Assembly (NCBI GenBank): GCA_046351135.1
Contig: JAXLZA010000014.1
Coordinates: forward strand, 101,707 to 165,706
Length of the DNA stretch: 64,000 bases
Reading direction: 5' to 3'
Source of the DNA: UBA4427 sp046351135
GTDB taxonomy: Bacteria > Myxococcota_A > UBA9160 > UBA4427
The stretch's first letter is position 1. Each line of letters starts with the position of its first letter. This document shows positions 39,564-47,463 of this stretch, in pieces. Both the position numbers and the translations under genes were made by a program. The notes under the pieces were generated by a model. That model was not told the DNA's origin and searched no databases. It saw only the letters and a list, made by a program, of their open reading frames with translations.

Positions 39564-42418
39564 TTCGGCTTCTCCTCGGCGACCGCCGTTTTCGCCTCGG
39601 GCGCATTCGCCGGCGGGTCGCTGTGCTCGCCATCCCGCCCCGGCTCGTCCGGCTCGGGCTCCGCCGGCGGGACCGGCGCCAGGTAGCCGACCAGCAGGAG
39701 CAGCACGCCGACGACCAGGAAGGTCCCGATCTTGGCGAGGGTGCTGAGCCGGGCGAGGTCGATCAGGAAGAGCTTGACGACGACGACACCGAGCAGCGTC
39801 GCCCCGACGATCCAGGCCGGGCGCAGCGCGCGGCGGCTCGCGAGGACGGTCACGACGAGACCGATGCCGCTCCAGGTGATCGAGATCGCGACCTGCAGCG
39901 AGACCGATCGCCAGAGCGAGAGCGCGTCGAACGGAACGCCGTCCTGATGGTGCACCGCCCGCGCGAGCATCGCCGTCCACCACACGAAGGCGAACGCCGC
40001 GACGACCCCGAAGAGCGGCGATCGAAGCGGCTTCGGGACGAAGCCCCGCCCCGCACGCGCGTCGTCGCGCTGCCAGACGAGCACGCTCGCGAAGCCGGCC
40101 AGCTGGGTCAGGTCGAGCGGGTTCAGGATCGGGAAATGGGGCAGCGGATCGCTCGCGCCCGGCTCGAAGAGGTTCGCGACGACGCTCGCGACGAGCAGCG
40201 CGGCGGCGAGCACGCCGGCGCCGGGACCGAGGTAGCCCGCGCGCTGCGCCGCGACGGGCCAGCGCGTCTGGACCGACGGCACGTTGACGGCGGCGAGGGC
40301 GGCGGCGATCGACGCGAGGATGGCGCCGGTGCCCCAGCTCGAGCCGAGGCCGAGGACGTCGACCGCGAGGCGCAGGCCGGCGAGCGCGACGAAGCCCGTG
40401 ATCCCCCAGAGCGCGATCGGATGCAGCCAGCCGAGCCACGGCGGGGCGACGGGGACGAAGCGACGGAGCGTCCCGGCGACCGAGGCCAGGAAGATCGGCC
40501 AGGCGAGCGCGCCCCCGTGCGCCAGCAGATGGACGTCCTCGTCCGCGTCCCAGACGAGGGCCAGCGGGAGCAGGAAGAGCGTCGTCGCCGCCGCGGGATA
40601 TCGGACGAAAGGCCAGGCGAAGCGCGCCCCGAGCGCGTCGAGGCCGATCGACAGGGCGCCGAAGAACGCGACGACGAGCGCCGTCTGGTAGGTCGGCGCG
40701 CCGAGGCGCTCGATCTCGTCGAGGACACCGGGCACGAGGAAGAGCAGCGCCCAGCCGATCAGCGCCTGGAGCCAGCGGCTCTCGGCGGGGCCGACGGTGG
40801 CGCGGTGGGCGTGGGCGTGGCGCGCGATGAACAGCGAGCTCGCGGCGAGGAACGCGATCGCCAGCATGCGCACGTTCAGGATCGGGAGCGCCTCGCTCGG
40901 GTCGCCGCCCAGGGTGGAGAAGACGATCGCGAGGCCGGCCAGGATCTGGAGCGCGACGGCGGCGATGCGACCGAGGCGCCGCGTCTGGCGCACGCCCAGG
41001 AAGTAGAGCCCCGCGCCCTCGACCGCCCAGGTCGCCCCCGTCAGCCCCGAGTTGTCGAGCCCGTACGGGACGGCCAGCGTCCCGAAGCCGATCCCGATCG
41101 CGAGGAAGGACTCGATCATCGTGCGCAGCACGACCGGCGCGCGGTGCAGCAGCAGGCGCGCGAGGCCGAGGTAGAGCGCGGCGAGCGCGAGGGTCGTGTA
41201 GGCCATCGCGAAGGGACGATCGCCGACGAGGGCGATCTGGAGCCCGAGGAACGCGAGCGGGGCCCCGAAGACGAGGCTGCCGTCGACCCAGCCGCGCAGG
41301 CTCGAGCGCAGCGCGAAGACGACCGGGATCGCCACGTAGAGCAGGAAGAAGGCGATCAGGAAGGGCTCGGTCGTCGCGAAGTCCTCGGGCCGGTAGCGCA
41401 AGACGCCCCAGGTCGTCCCGATCCCGAAGGTGAAGACGAAGCCGATCAGGTTGAGCGGGCGCCACGCGCGGAACAGCGCGATGCCGAAGATCGCGAGGTT
41501 GAGCAGCAGGTAGTAGGCGAAGAGCGCGACGTGGGAGCCCTGGCCCGTCGACGCGAGGATCGGCGCGAGGAAGCCGCCGATCTGCCCGATCACGACGAGC
41601 ACGATCGCGTCCTGGGCGACCGCGAGCACTGCGCTGCTCGCCGCGATCGCCGCGAGCAGCGCGAACGCGAGCGGTCCCGGGATCAGCGCGTAGGTCCGGA
41701 ACGAGAAGAAGACGACGAGGTACATCGCGGCGATGCCGCCGCCCTGGAGCGTCCGGGCGAAGCCCGGCCGCTTCGCGCGCTGGAGCAGGCCGACGCCGAC
41801 GAGCAGGAGCCCGATCAGCCCGGCCGACGCCATGCGCAGCTCGATCGGGAAGAGCGCGTGGTCGGCGGCGTACTTGAGCAGCAGCGTGACGCCGACGAGC
41901 AGGACGAGGATGCCGACGCGGACGACGGTGTTCCCGCCGAAGAGGAGGTTGCGCACGAAGCGGAAGGCGAGGACGAAGGGATCGTCGTCGCGGGACCGCG
42001 GCGGCGCGGCGGGGCCGGGGGTCGAGGCTTGGATCGTGGCCGAGGCCGCGAACGGAGACGGCGACGCGACCGACGCCGACGCGGGCGCGCCGGGAGCGAT
42101 CGGCGCCGGCGACTCCGCGGGCGAAGCGACCACGGGACCCGGGCCCGGCGCGGGCTGGGGCTCGGGGCGATCGCCGTCCTGGAAGCGGCGGAGCAGGGCA
42201 TCGTGGGCCTGGCCCAGGCGCTCGAGCTCCCCGCGCAGCGAGCCGACCTGCTCGACGAGGGCGGCCTGGGCCCGGGCGAGGGCCTCGCGGGCGGCGCGCT
42301 CGCGATCGAAGAGCCAGCCGAGCCCGGCGCCCAATGCGGCCCCGACGACGCCCCCGAACCCCGCGTCGAGCGCCACGAGCCCCGCCACGAACCCGACCAC
42401 GGCCAGCCACGCGATCAT
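39560..42418 (-). CDS. DUF2339 large multi-spanning membrane protein
   Basis: This encodes 952 aa. An N-terminal hydrophobic segment is followed by a short coiled region (REALARAQAALVEQVGSLRG, ELERLGQAHDALLRRFQDGD), a Pro/Ala/Ser-rich linker and then more than twenty predicted transmembrane helices, starting NLLFGGNTVVRVGILVLLVG. The FGGNTVVRVGILVLLVGV motif opens the conserved DUF2339 region. The family has unknown function. Its translation is coupled to the DUF3999 gene by a 4-base overlap, so the two form a probable envelope complex. A PEP-CTERM gene lies 133 bases upstream on the same strand. Confidence 0.88.
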   Translation of the reverse strand: MIAWLAVVGFVAGLVALDAGFGGVVGAALGAGLGWLFDRERAAREALARAQAALVEQVGSLRGELERLGQAHDALLRRFQDGDRPEPQPAPGPGPVVASPAESPAPIAPGAPASASVASPSPFAASATIQASTPGPAAPPRSRDDDPFVLAFRFVRNLLFGGNTVVRVGILVLLVGVTLLLKYAADHALFPIELRMASAGLIGLLLVGVGLLQRAKRPGFARTLQGGGIAAMYLVVFFSFRTYALIPGPLAFALLAAIAASSAVLAVAQDAIVLVVIGQIGGFLAPILASTGQGSHVALFAYYLLLNLAIFGIALFRAWRPLNLIGFVFTFGIGTTWGVLRYRPEDFATTEPFLIAFFLLYVAIPVVFALRSSLRGWVDGSLVFGAPLAFLGLQIALVGDRPFAMAYTTLALAALYLGLARLLLHRAPVVLRTMIESFLAIGIGFGTLAVPYGLDNSGLTGATWAVEGAGLYFLGVRQTRRLGRIAAVALQILAGLAIVFSTLGGDPSEALPILNVRMLAIAFLAASSLFIARHAHAHRATVGPAESRWLQALIGWALLFLVPGVLDEIERLGAPTYQTALVVAFFGALSIGLDALGARFAWPFVRYPAAATTLFLLPLALVWDADEDVHLLAHGGALAWPIFLASVAGTLRRFVPVAPPWLGWLHPIALWGITGFVALAGLRLAVDVLGLGSSWGTGAILASIAAALAAVNVPSVQTRWPVAAQRAGYLGPGAGVLAAALLVASVVANLFEPGASDPLPHFPILNPLDLTQLAGFASVLVWQRDDARAGRGFVPKPLRSPLFGVVAAFAFVWWTAMLARAVHHQDGVPFDALSLWRSVSLQVAISITWSGIGLVVTVLASRRALRPAWIVGATLLGVVVVKLFLIDLARLSTLAKIGTFLVVGVLLLLVGYLAPVPPAEPEPDEPGRDGEHSDPPANAPEAKTAVAEEKPN

Positions 42419-42551
42419 CGACGATCCCCGTCGCCGGTCGGGGGAGATCCGGCGGCCGGCAAACTAGCTCATCGGGTCGCCGGACCGGACGATCGCGGGC
42501 GCACGCGCCGGCGGGCCGGCGCGACCGTCGGCTCCGCGGCCCGGGACCAAG

Positions 42552-43286
42552 TCAATCGCTTCGACGGCGCGCTGCGAGCGCGGCCAGCCCGAGCCCGAGC
42601 AGCAGCGCGGTCCCGGGCTCGGGCACCGGCGGAGACAGGGACACTCCGTCCATCAGTCGCGTGACGAAGGCATTCTGGGCCTGCTCCGTCGCTCCCCCTG
42701 CCAGCACGACGACGTTGCCGAGGGTCGGGTTGGCGTTGGTTCCGATCGTGATCGTCGTGGTCCCGGGTCCGGCGATGCGAAAGACCACGCGGAACTGGGC
42801 GTCCCCGCCATTCACGACGCCGTCGAGACCCGGATCTCGCTGGCCCGTGCCCGATCGGCCCGTGGTCGAGATCGCCTGAACGAGCGGGAGATAGTTGCCC
42901 ACGCCCGCGATGTTCTGGACATCGCTCGGACCGGCCCTGCGGTTGCCCGTCTCGGGGTCGGCCGGAGTCGGGAACAAGACGCCGTTCTCCAGCCCCAAGC
43001 TGCACGAGGCCGTGGTGCAGAAATAGGGCCCGGCGTTCATCTCGGCCCGCTCGAAGGTCAGGATGGAGTTGTCCCAACCCTGAATGCCGGCGCCGACGCC
43101 GAAGATCGTGGCGCCAGTCGGGTTCGACATGCGGATGCCGATCGTGACCTCGTCACCCGGAAGGAGCGCGTTCAGCGCGCGACCGCTCGGGGAGGTCGCA
43201 TCGGTGAACGTGAAGGCGAGCGCGCTCGCGAACGAAGCCGACAGAAGGATCAGGGAGCCGAGGAGGCCGGGCAGCAGGAATCGCAT
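42552..43286 (-). CDS. PEP-CTERM sorting-domain exported protein
   Basis: This encodes 244 aa from MRFLLPGLLG (AAAGGA upstream; nine residues more are open upstream). The signal peptide spans about 1-24. The mature domain is beta-rich, with FTFTDATSPSGRALNALLPG, DEVTIGIRMSNPTGATIFGV, two close Cys (YFCTTASCSLG, probably a disulfide) and TTTITIGTNANPTLGNVVVL, like cohesin-type or cadherin-like secreted domains. It ends VPEPGTALLLGLGLAALAAR plus RRSD, a standard exosortase target. Its function is unknown. It lies 133 bases upstream of DUF2339 on the same strand. Confidence 0.85.
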   Translation of the reverse strand: MRFLLPGLLGSLILLSASFASALAFTFTDATSPSGRALNALLPGDEVTIGIRMSNPTGATIFGVGAGIQGWDNSILTFERAEMNAGPYFCTTASCSLGLENGVLFPTPADPETGNRRAGPSDVQNIAGVGNYLPLVQAISTTGRSGTGQRDPGLDGVVNGGDAQFRVVFRIAGPGTTTITIGTNANPTLGNVVVLAGGATEQAQNAFVTRLMDGVSLSPPVPEPGTALLLGLGLAALAARRRSD

Positions 43287-43719
43287 CGGGCGCGTCCTTT
43301 CTCTCTCGTCCATCTCCCCAGCCTGGACTGGGGCAGCCGAGCGCGGCCAGGAGATGGATCGGGTGGGGGGGCCTTTTCATCATTGTCGCATGCGATCCTG
43401 CTTTGCGGCGAGAAGATTGCCGGGGGCCTGATCCCGCGGGTCGGTCGAGTCGGTCGGATCGGTCGCCCGTGCCCATCCTGGGGCGATGCGCGACCTGGGG
43501 CGTCGACCCGCCCAGCGCCCCCGCCCGCCGCCCGGCCCGGGAGCGGCCGGGAGAGCCCGAGAGAGCGCGGAGAGCCGGGCGCGGGTCTCTACTTTCGCGC
43601 CGATCGCGCCGAAACCGGGTTCCAGCCGACCGATCCGCCCGGATTGGGCCCGGAGAACCGACGACCCTAGATTCCGGTCCAAGCGTCCGGACACCCGCTT
43701 CGAATCGAGGAGACCCGCC
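43287..43719. other. 433-base divergent intergenic region
   Basis: This lies between the PEP-CTERM gene (minus) and the dehydrogenase (plus). It holds a short hairpin (CCCCAG/CTGGGG, 43316-43333), a perfect 10-base palindrome TCGCATGCGA (43386-43395) and a 9-base tandem repeat (43441-43467). No protein or RNA gene is supported. Confidence 0.6.
43441..43467. repeat. 9-base tandem repeat, three copies
   Basis: TCGGTCG recurs at 43441, 43450 and 43459 with exact 9-base spacing and a variable dinucleotide between copies. It could be a set of protein-binding sites or a short simple repeat. Confidence 0.6.
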
Positions 43720-44724
43720 ATGCAGTATCGAGCCACCCTGATCCCCGGCGACGGCATCGGACCCGAGGTCGTCGACGCCGCCCTGCGCGTGGTCGACGCG
43801 GCGGGGGTCCGGATCGAGTGGGAGCGGGTCGAGGCCGGCGCCGACGTCTTCCTGAAGCACGGCACCGCGATGCCCGACGAGGCCCTCAACTCGATCCGCA
43901 AGACGCGCGTCGCGCTCAAGGGCCCGATCGGGACCCCGATCGGCGGCGGCTTCAAGAGCGCGAACGTGCTGATGCGCCAGGCGCTCGATCTCTACGCGTG
44001 CGTCCGCCCGATCCGGACCCTCACGGGCCTGCCCTGCCGCTTCCAGAACGTCGACTTCATCATCGTCCGCGAGAACACCGAGGGCCTCTACTCCGGCCTC
44101 GAGCATCGCGTCGCCCCCGGCGTCGTCGAGAGCCTGAAGGTCGTGACCGAGGCCGCGAGCCTGCGCATCGCGCGTTATGCCTTCGAGCTCGCCCGAGGCC
44201 AGGGCCGGTCGACGGTGACCGCGATCCACAAGGCGAACATCATGAAGCTCTCGGACGGGCTCTTCCTCGAGTGCGTCCGCCGCGTCGCGCGCGACTATCC
44301 CGAGATCGCGATGAAGGAGATGATCATCGACAACTGCGCGATGCAGCTCGTGACGAAGCCCGAGCAGTTCGACGTGCTCGTCATGGACAACCTCTACGGC
44401 GACATCCTCTCGGATCTCGGCGCGGGGCTCGTCGGCGGCCTCGGCATCGTGCCCGGCAGCAACATCGGCCTCGAGTGCGCCGTCTTCGAGGCGGTCCACG
44501 GCAGCGCGCCGGATCTCGCGGGCAAGAACAAGGCGAACCCGACGGCGGTGATCCGGTCGGCGGCGCAGCTCGTCGGTCATCTCGGCGAGCGCAGCGCGGC
44601 GGAGCGGATCGAGAAGGCAGTGGCGGCGGCCCTCGCCGACCCGCGCAACCACACGGGCGATCTCGGCGGCAAGGCGACGACGAAGGAGCTCACCGACGCC
44701 ATCGTGCGTCACCTCGCCGACTAG
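43720..44724 (+). CDS. Isocitrate/isopropylmalate dehydrogenase family enzyme (probably NAD-dependent IDH)
   Basis: This encodes 334 aa from ATG at 43720 (CGAGGAGA upstream). Motifs include LIPGDGIGPEV, ALKGPIGTPIGGG, YACVRPIRTLTG, RENTEGLYSGLEH, KANIMKLSDGLF, DNCAMQLV and the signature NLYGDILSDLGAGLVGGLG, then EAVHGSAPDLAGKNKANPTA. The RENTEGLYSG and MQLVTKPEQFDV pattern matches the short NAD-dependent IDH subgroup more than LeuB, but homoisocitrate or tartrate-type activity cannot be excluded. It would act in or near the TCA cycle. Confidence 0.85.
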   Translation: MQYRATLIPGDGIGPEVVDAALRVVDAAGVRIEWERVEAGADVFLKHGTAMPDEALNSIRKTRVALKGPIGTPIGGGFKSANVLMRQALDLYACVRPIRTLTGLPCRFQNVDFIIVRENTEGLYSGLEHRVAPGVVESLKVVTEAASLRIARYAFELARGQGRSTVTAIHKANIMKLSDGLFLECVRRVARDYPEIAMKEMIIDNCAMQLVTKPEQFDVLVMDNLYGDILSDLGAGLVGGLGIVPGSNIGLECAVFEAVHGSAPDLAGKNKANPTAVIRSAAQLVGHLGERSAAERIEKAVAAALADPRNHTGDLGGKATTKELTDAIVRHLAD

Positions 44725-44736
44725 CAGCCCGGATCG

Positions 44737-46503
44737 GTGGCCCCGCCGCTCCGCCCGGTCCTCGTCCTCGCCCTCGACGGCGCGAGCTTCGACGTGATCC
44801 GCCCGATGGCGGAGGCGGGGGAGCTGCCGAACCTGTCCGCCTGGATGAAGGAAGGCCTCGCGGCGCCCCTGGCGAGCACCGCGCCGCCGGTCACGTTCCC
44901 GGCCTGGTCCTCCTTCATGACGGGCCTCTCGCCCGGCGAGCACGGCATCTTCGACTTCACGCAGAAGGTCCCCGGCGACTACCGCCTGCGCTTCGTGAAC
45001 GCGAGCGATCGCGCGGGGCGCACGCTCTTCCGACGCGTCGGCGACGCGGGCGGGCGGGTGCTCGTGCTCGGGCTGCCGGCGACGCATCCGCCCGAGCCCG
45101 TCGCGGGGCTGCTCGTCTGCGGCTTCGAAGCGCCGGTCGCCAGCGGCACCGACCCCCGCAGCGCCTCCGACCCCGAGCGCTACCGCCGCATCGCCGCGAA
45201 GGCCGGCCCCTGGATGCGCCCCGAGCTCGACGAGTCCGCGAAGGCATCCGACTTCCACGAGCGCGCCGTCGCGACGCTCCTCGCCCGCATCGACCGCAAG
45301 CGCGACTTCGCCCTCGCCGCCCTCGAGGACCTGCGCACCGACCGCGAAGGCCGCCTCCCCGACCTGACCGTCGTCGTCTTCTCCGAGAGCGACACCGCCG
45401 GCCACCACTACTTCCGCGACCACGATCCCCGCTCGCCGCGCCACGATCCCGCCGCGTCGACCGAGCGCAAGGATGCGCTTCGCGCCGTCCACCGCCGCCT
45501 CGACCAGGCTTGCGGTGCGCTTCGCGCGGCGGTCGGCCCCGACGTCCGCTGCGTCGTCCTGTCGGATCACGGCATGGGGACGGCCTCCGACAAGATCGTC
45601 CATCTCAACCGCTTCCTCGCCGAGCAGGGCCTGCTCGTCCGCAGTCGCCCGCTGCACGGCGCGCTCGGCGGCCTCGGCCGACTCGCCGGGCTCGCGAGCA
45701 CCGACGGCCTCGCCCGCACGGCCCGCGATCTCGCCCTCGCCTGGCTCCCGCCGACGATCGCCCAGCTCGTGTTCCGCCGCGCGCGCGGAGCGGCGGCGCT
45801 CGTCGAGAGCCGCGCGCGCTTCGGCGGCTTCGACTGGCGCCGGACGCTCGCCTTCAGCGAGGAGGCGAACACGCAGCCCGGTGTCTGGATCAACCTCGAA
45901 GGGCGCGAGCCCGAAGGCTGCGTCGCCCCGGCGGACTACGAAGCGACCCGGGACCGCGTGATCGCCGCGCTGCTCGCCTGGAGGCTCCCCTCCGGCGAGC
46001 CCGTCGTCGCCCGGGCCCTGCGCCGCGAGGCCGTCTACTCCGGTCCCTTCGTCGAGTGCGCACCGGACGTCGTCCTCGAGCTCGCCCTCGACGCGGGCCA
46101 CGGCCTCTCCCTCGTCGCGACGCCCTGGGCCGAGGGCGGGCCCGACGGCGAGGGCATCCCGAGCGTGCGCACCCTCGGCCCCGCCGAGCTCGCCGGCGGC
46201 CGCGGCCGCGGCATGAACGGCACCCACCGCGGCGAGGGCATCTTCATCGACTGCGGCGCCCCACGCGGAGCCGGCGCCGATCCCGGTGCCGATGCCGATC
46301 CGGCCTCCCCCGCACCCCGACGCCTCGCCGACGTCGCCCCTTGGCTCGCGCGGGCGATGGGCCTAGCCTGGGCCGCCGACGGCGATCCCCGGGCGGGGCG
46401 CCCGGACGGCTCGGGCACGGACACGAACGCGCGCGTCGCCTACGACGAGGACGAAGAAGCGATGGTCGCCGAGCGGCTCCGGGCCCTGGGATATCTCGAA
46501 TGA
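44737..46503 (+). CDS. Alkaline-phosphatase-superfamily phosphodiesterase/phosphotransferase
   Basis: This encodes 588 aa from a GTG start. LALDGASFD supplies the first metal Asp (Asp14), and PPVTFPAWSSFMTGLSPGEH gives the probable Thr53 nucleophile. Further metal ligands are in FSESDTAGHHYF (Asp/His) and LSDHGMG (Asp-His), with a late His in NGTHRGEG. All the elements of the type I phosphodiesterase/nucleotide pyrophosphatase fold are there. It has no signal peptide, so a cytoplasmic or peripheral role. Its stop overlaps the downstream GT2 start (ATGA), linking it to surface-glycan genes; substrate unknown. Confidence 0.85.
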   Translation: MAPPLRPVLVLALDGASFDVIRPMAEAGELPNLSAWMKEGLAAPLASTAPPVTFPAWSSFMTGLSPGEHGIFDFTQKVPGDYRLRFVNASDRAGRTLFRRVGDAGGRVLVLGLPATHPPEPVAGLLVCGFEAPVASGTDPRSASDPERYRRIAAKAGPWMRPELDESAKASDFHERAVATLLARIDRKRDFALAALEDLRTDREGRLPDLTVVVFSESDTAGHHYFRDHDPRSPRHDPAASTERKDALRAVHRRLDQACGALRAAVGPDVRCVVLSDHGMGTASDKIVHLNRFLAEQGLLVRSRPLHGALGGLGRLAGLASTDGLARTARDLALAWLPPTIAQLVFRRARGAAALVESRARFGGFDWRRTLAFSEEANTQPGVWINLEGREPEGCVAPADYEATRDRVIAALLAWRLPSGEPVVARALRREAVYSGPFVECAPDVVLELALDAGHGLSLVATPWAEGGPDGEGIPSVRTLGPAELAGGRGRGMNGTHRGEGIFIDCGAPRGAGADPGADADPASPAPRRLADVAPWLARAMGLAWAADGDPRAGRPDGSGTDTNARVAYDEDEEAMVAERLRALGYLE

Positions 46504-47456
46504 CCCGCCCCGTCCTCTCGCTCGTCTTTCCGGCCTGGAACGAGGCCGAGAACCTGCCGGCCCTGCTCGAGAGCGCGATCGCGATCGGGACGGAGCTCGG
46601 CGTCGGCTTCGAGATCGTGATCGTCGACGACGGCTCGGCGGACGCGAGCCGCGCGGTGATCGCGGACTGGTGTCGGCGGGACGCGCGGGTGCGCGCGGTG
46701 CACTTCGAGCAGAACCAGGGCTACGGCGCAGCGCTGCGTGCCGGGCTCAAGACCGCCCGCGGCGAGTTCGTCTTCTTCAGCGACGCGGATCTCCAGTTCG
46801 ATCTCGCCGAGATCCGGCGCCTGCTCGACCACACCGACGCCTACGAGATCGTGGCCGGCTATCGCGCCCCGCGGCGCGATCCCTGGCTGCGGCGGGTGAT
46901 CGCCCGGGCCTGGGGCATGCTGGTGCGCGGGCTCTTCGACCTGCCGGTGCGGGACATCGACTGCGCCTTCAAGGTCTTCCATCGCTCGGTGCTCGAGGCG
47001 ATCCCGATCCAGTCCGTCGGGGCCTTCGTGAACACCGAGATCCTCGTGCGCGCCCGGGCCGCGGGCTTCCGGATCAAGCAGGTCCCGGTCAGCCACCGCC
47101 GACGCCGCTCGGGTCGCCAGAGCGGCGCGCATCCGCGGGTGATCGCGCGTGCGCTCTTCGAGCTCGTGAAGCTCCAGGCCACCCTCGGCCCCGACCGCGC
47201 ACCGGCCTGGCGGACGCCCCGACCGCGGGCCGCGGGCCCGATCCCGACCGCGACTCACGCCCCGAACCTTGCCGCACCGCAAGCCGCCTCCCGCGGTGCG
47301 GCCCACCCCATGGCCCACCCGGCCTTCCGGCCGGCGGCGGACGGGCCGGCCTGGCGCGCCGCCGCTCGCGCGACCGCCCCGTCGATCGCCCGCAGCGAGC
47401 ATCCTGTCGCAGCGAACCGCGCGCGGCCCCGCCGCGAGGCGAGCTCGCGGTCCTGA
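46500..47456 (+). CDS. Glycosyltransferase family 2, DPM-like
   Basis: This encodes 318 aa. The GT-A core is compact: LVFPAWNEAENLPALLESAI, EIVIVDDGSADASRAVI (nucleotide-binding DDG), FSDADLQFDL (DxD-type), GYRAPRRDPWLRR and DCAFKVFHRSVL, which follows the dolichol/polyprenyl-phosphate mannose synthase pattern. The C-terminal about 80 residues are Ala/Pro/Arg-rich and look like disordered tail rather than membrane helices. It starts within the stop of the preceding phosphatase and ends 7 bases before the next glycosyltransferase. Confidence 0.85.
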   Translation: MTRPVLSLVFPAWNEAENLPALLESAIAIGTELGVGFEIVIVDDGSADASRAVIADWCRRDARVRAVHFEQNQGYGAALRAGLKTARGEFVFFSDADLQFDLAEIRRLLDHTDAYEIVAGYRAPRRDPWLRRVIARAWGMLVRGLFDLPVRDIDCAFKVFHRSVLEAIPIQSVGAFVNTEILVRARAAGFRIKQVPVSHRRRRSGRQSGAHPRVIARALFELVKLQATLGPDRAPAWRTPRPRAAGPIPTATHAPNLAAPQAASRGAAHPMAHPAFRPAADGPAWRAAARATAPSIARSEHPVAANRARPRREASSRS

Positions 47457-47463
47457 TCGGGGG

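Noticed and set aside
43320..43360. Sigma-54-type promoter ahead of the PEP-CTERM gene
   Set aside because: A TGGC...TGC pair exists on the minus strand, but GG to GC spacing is 9 rather than 10 bases and the consensus is otherwise poor.
36778..43391. Shared ATTGTCGCAT near both PEP-CTERM genes
   Set aside because: One copy is within a coding start and the other is in a gap about 100 bases upstream on the opposite orientation; a 10-base match is probably chance.
43153..46227. 1024-aa antisense frame over the dehydrogenase and phosphatase genes
   Set aside because: Same shadow effect; no recognisable motifs, and the sense genes are well supported.
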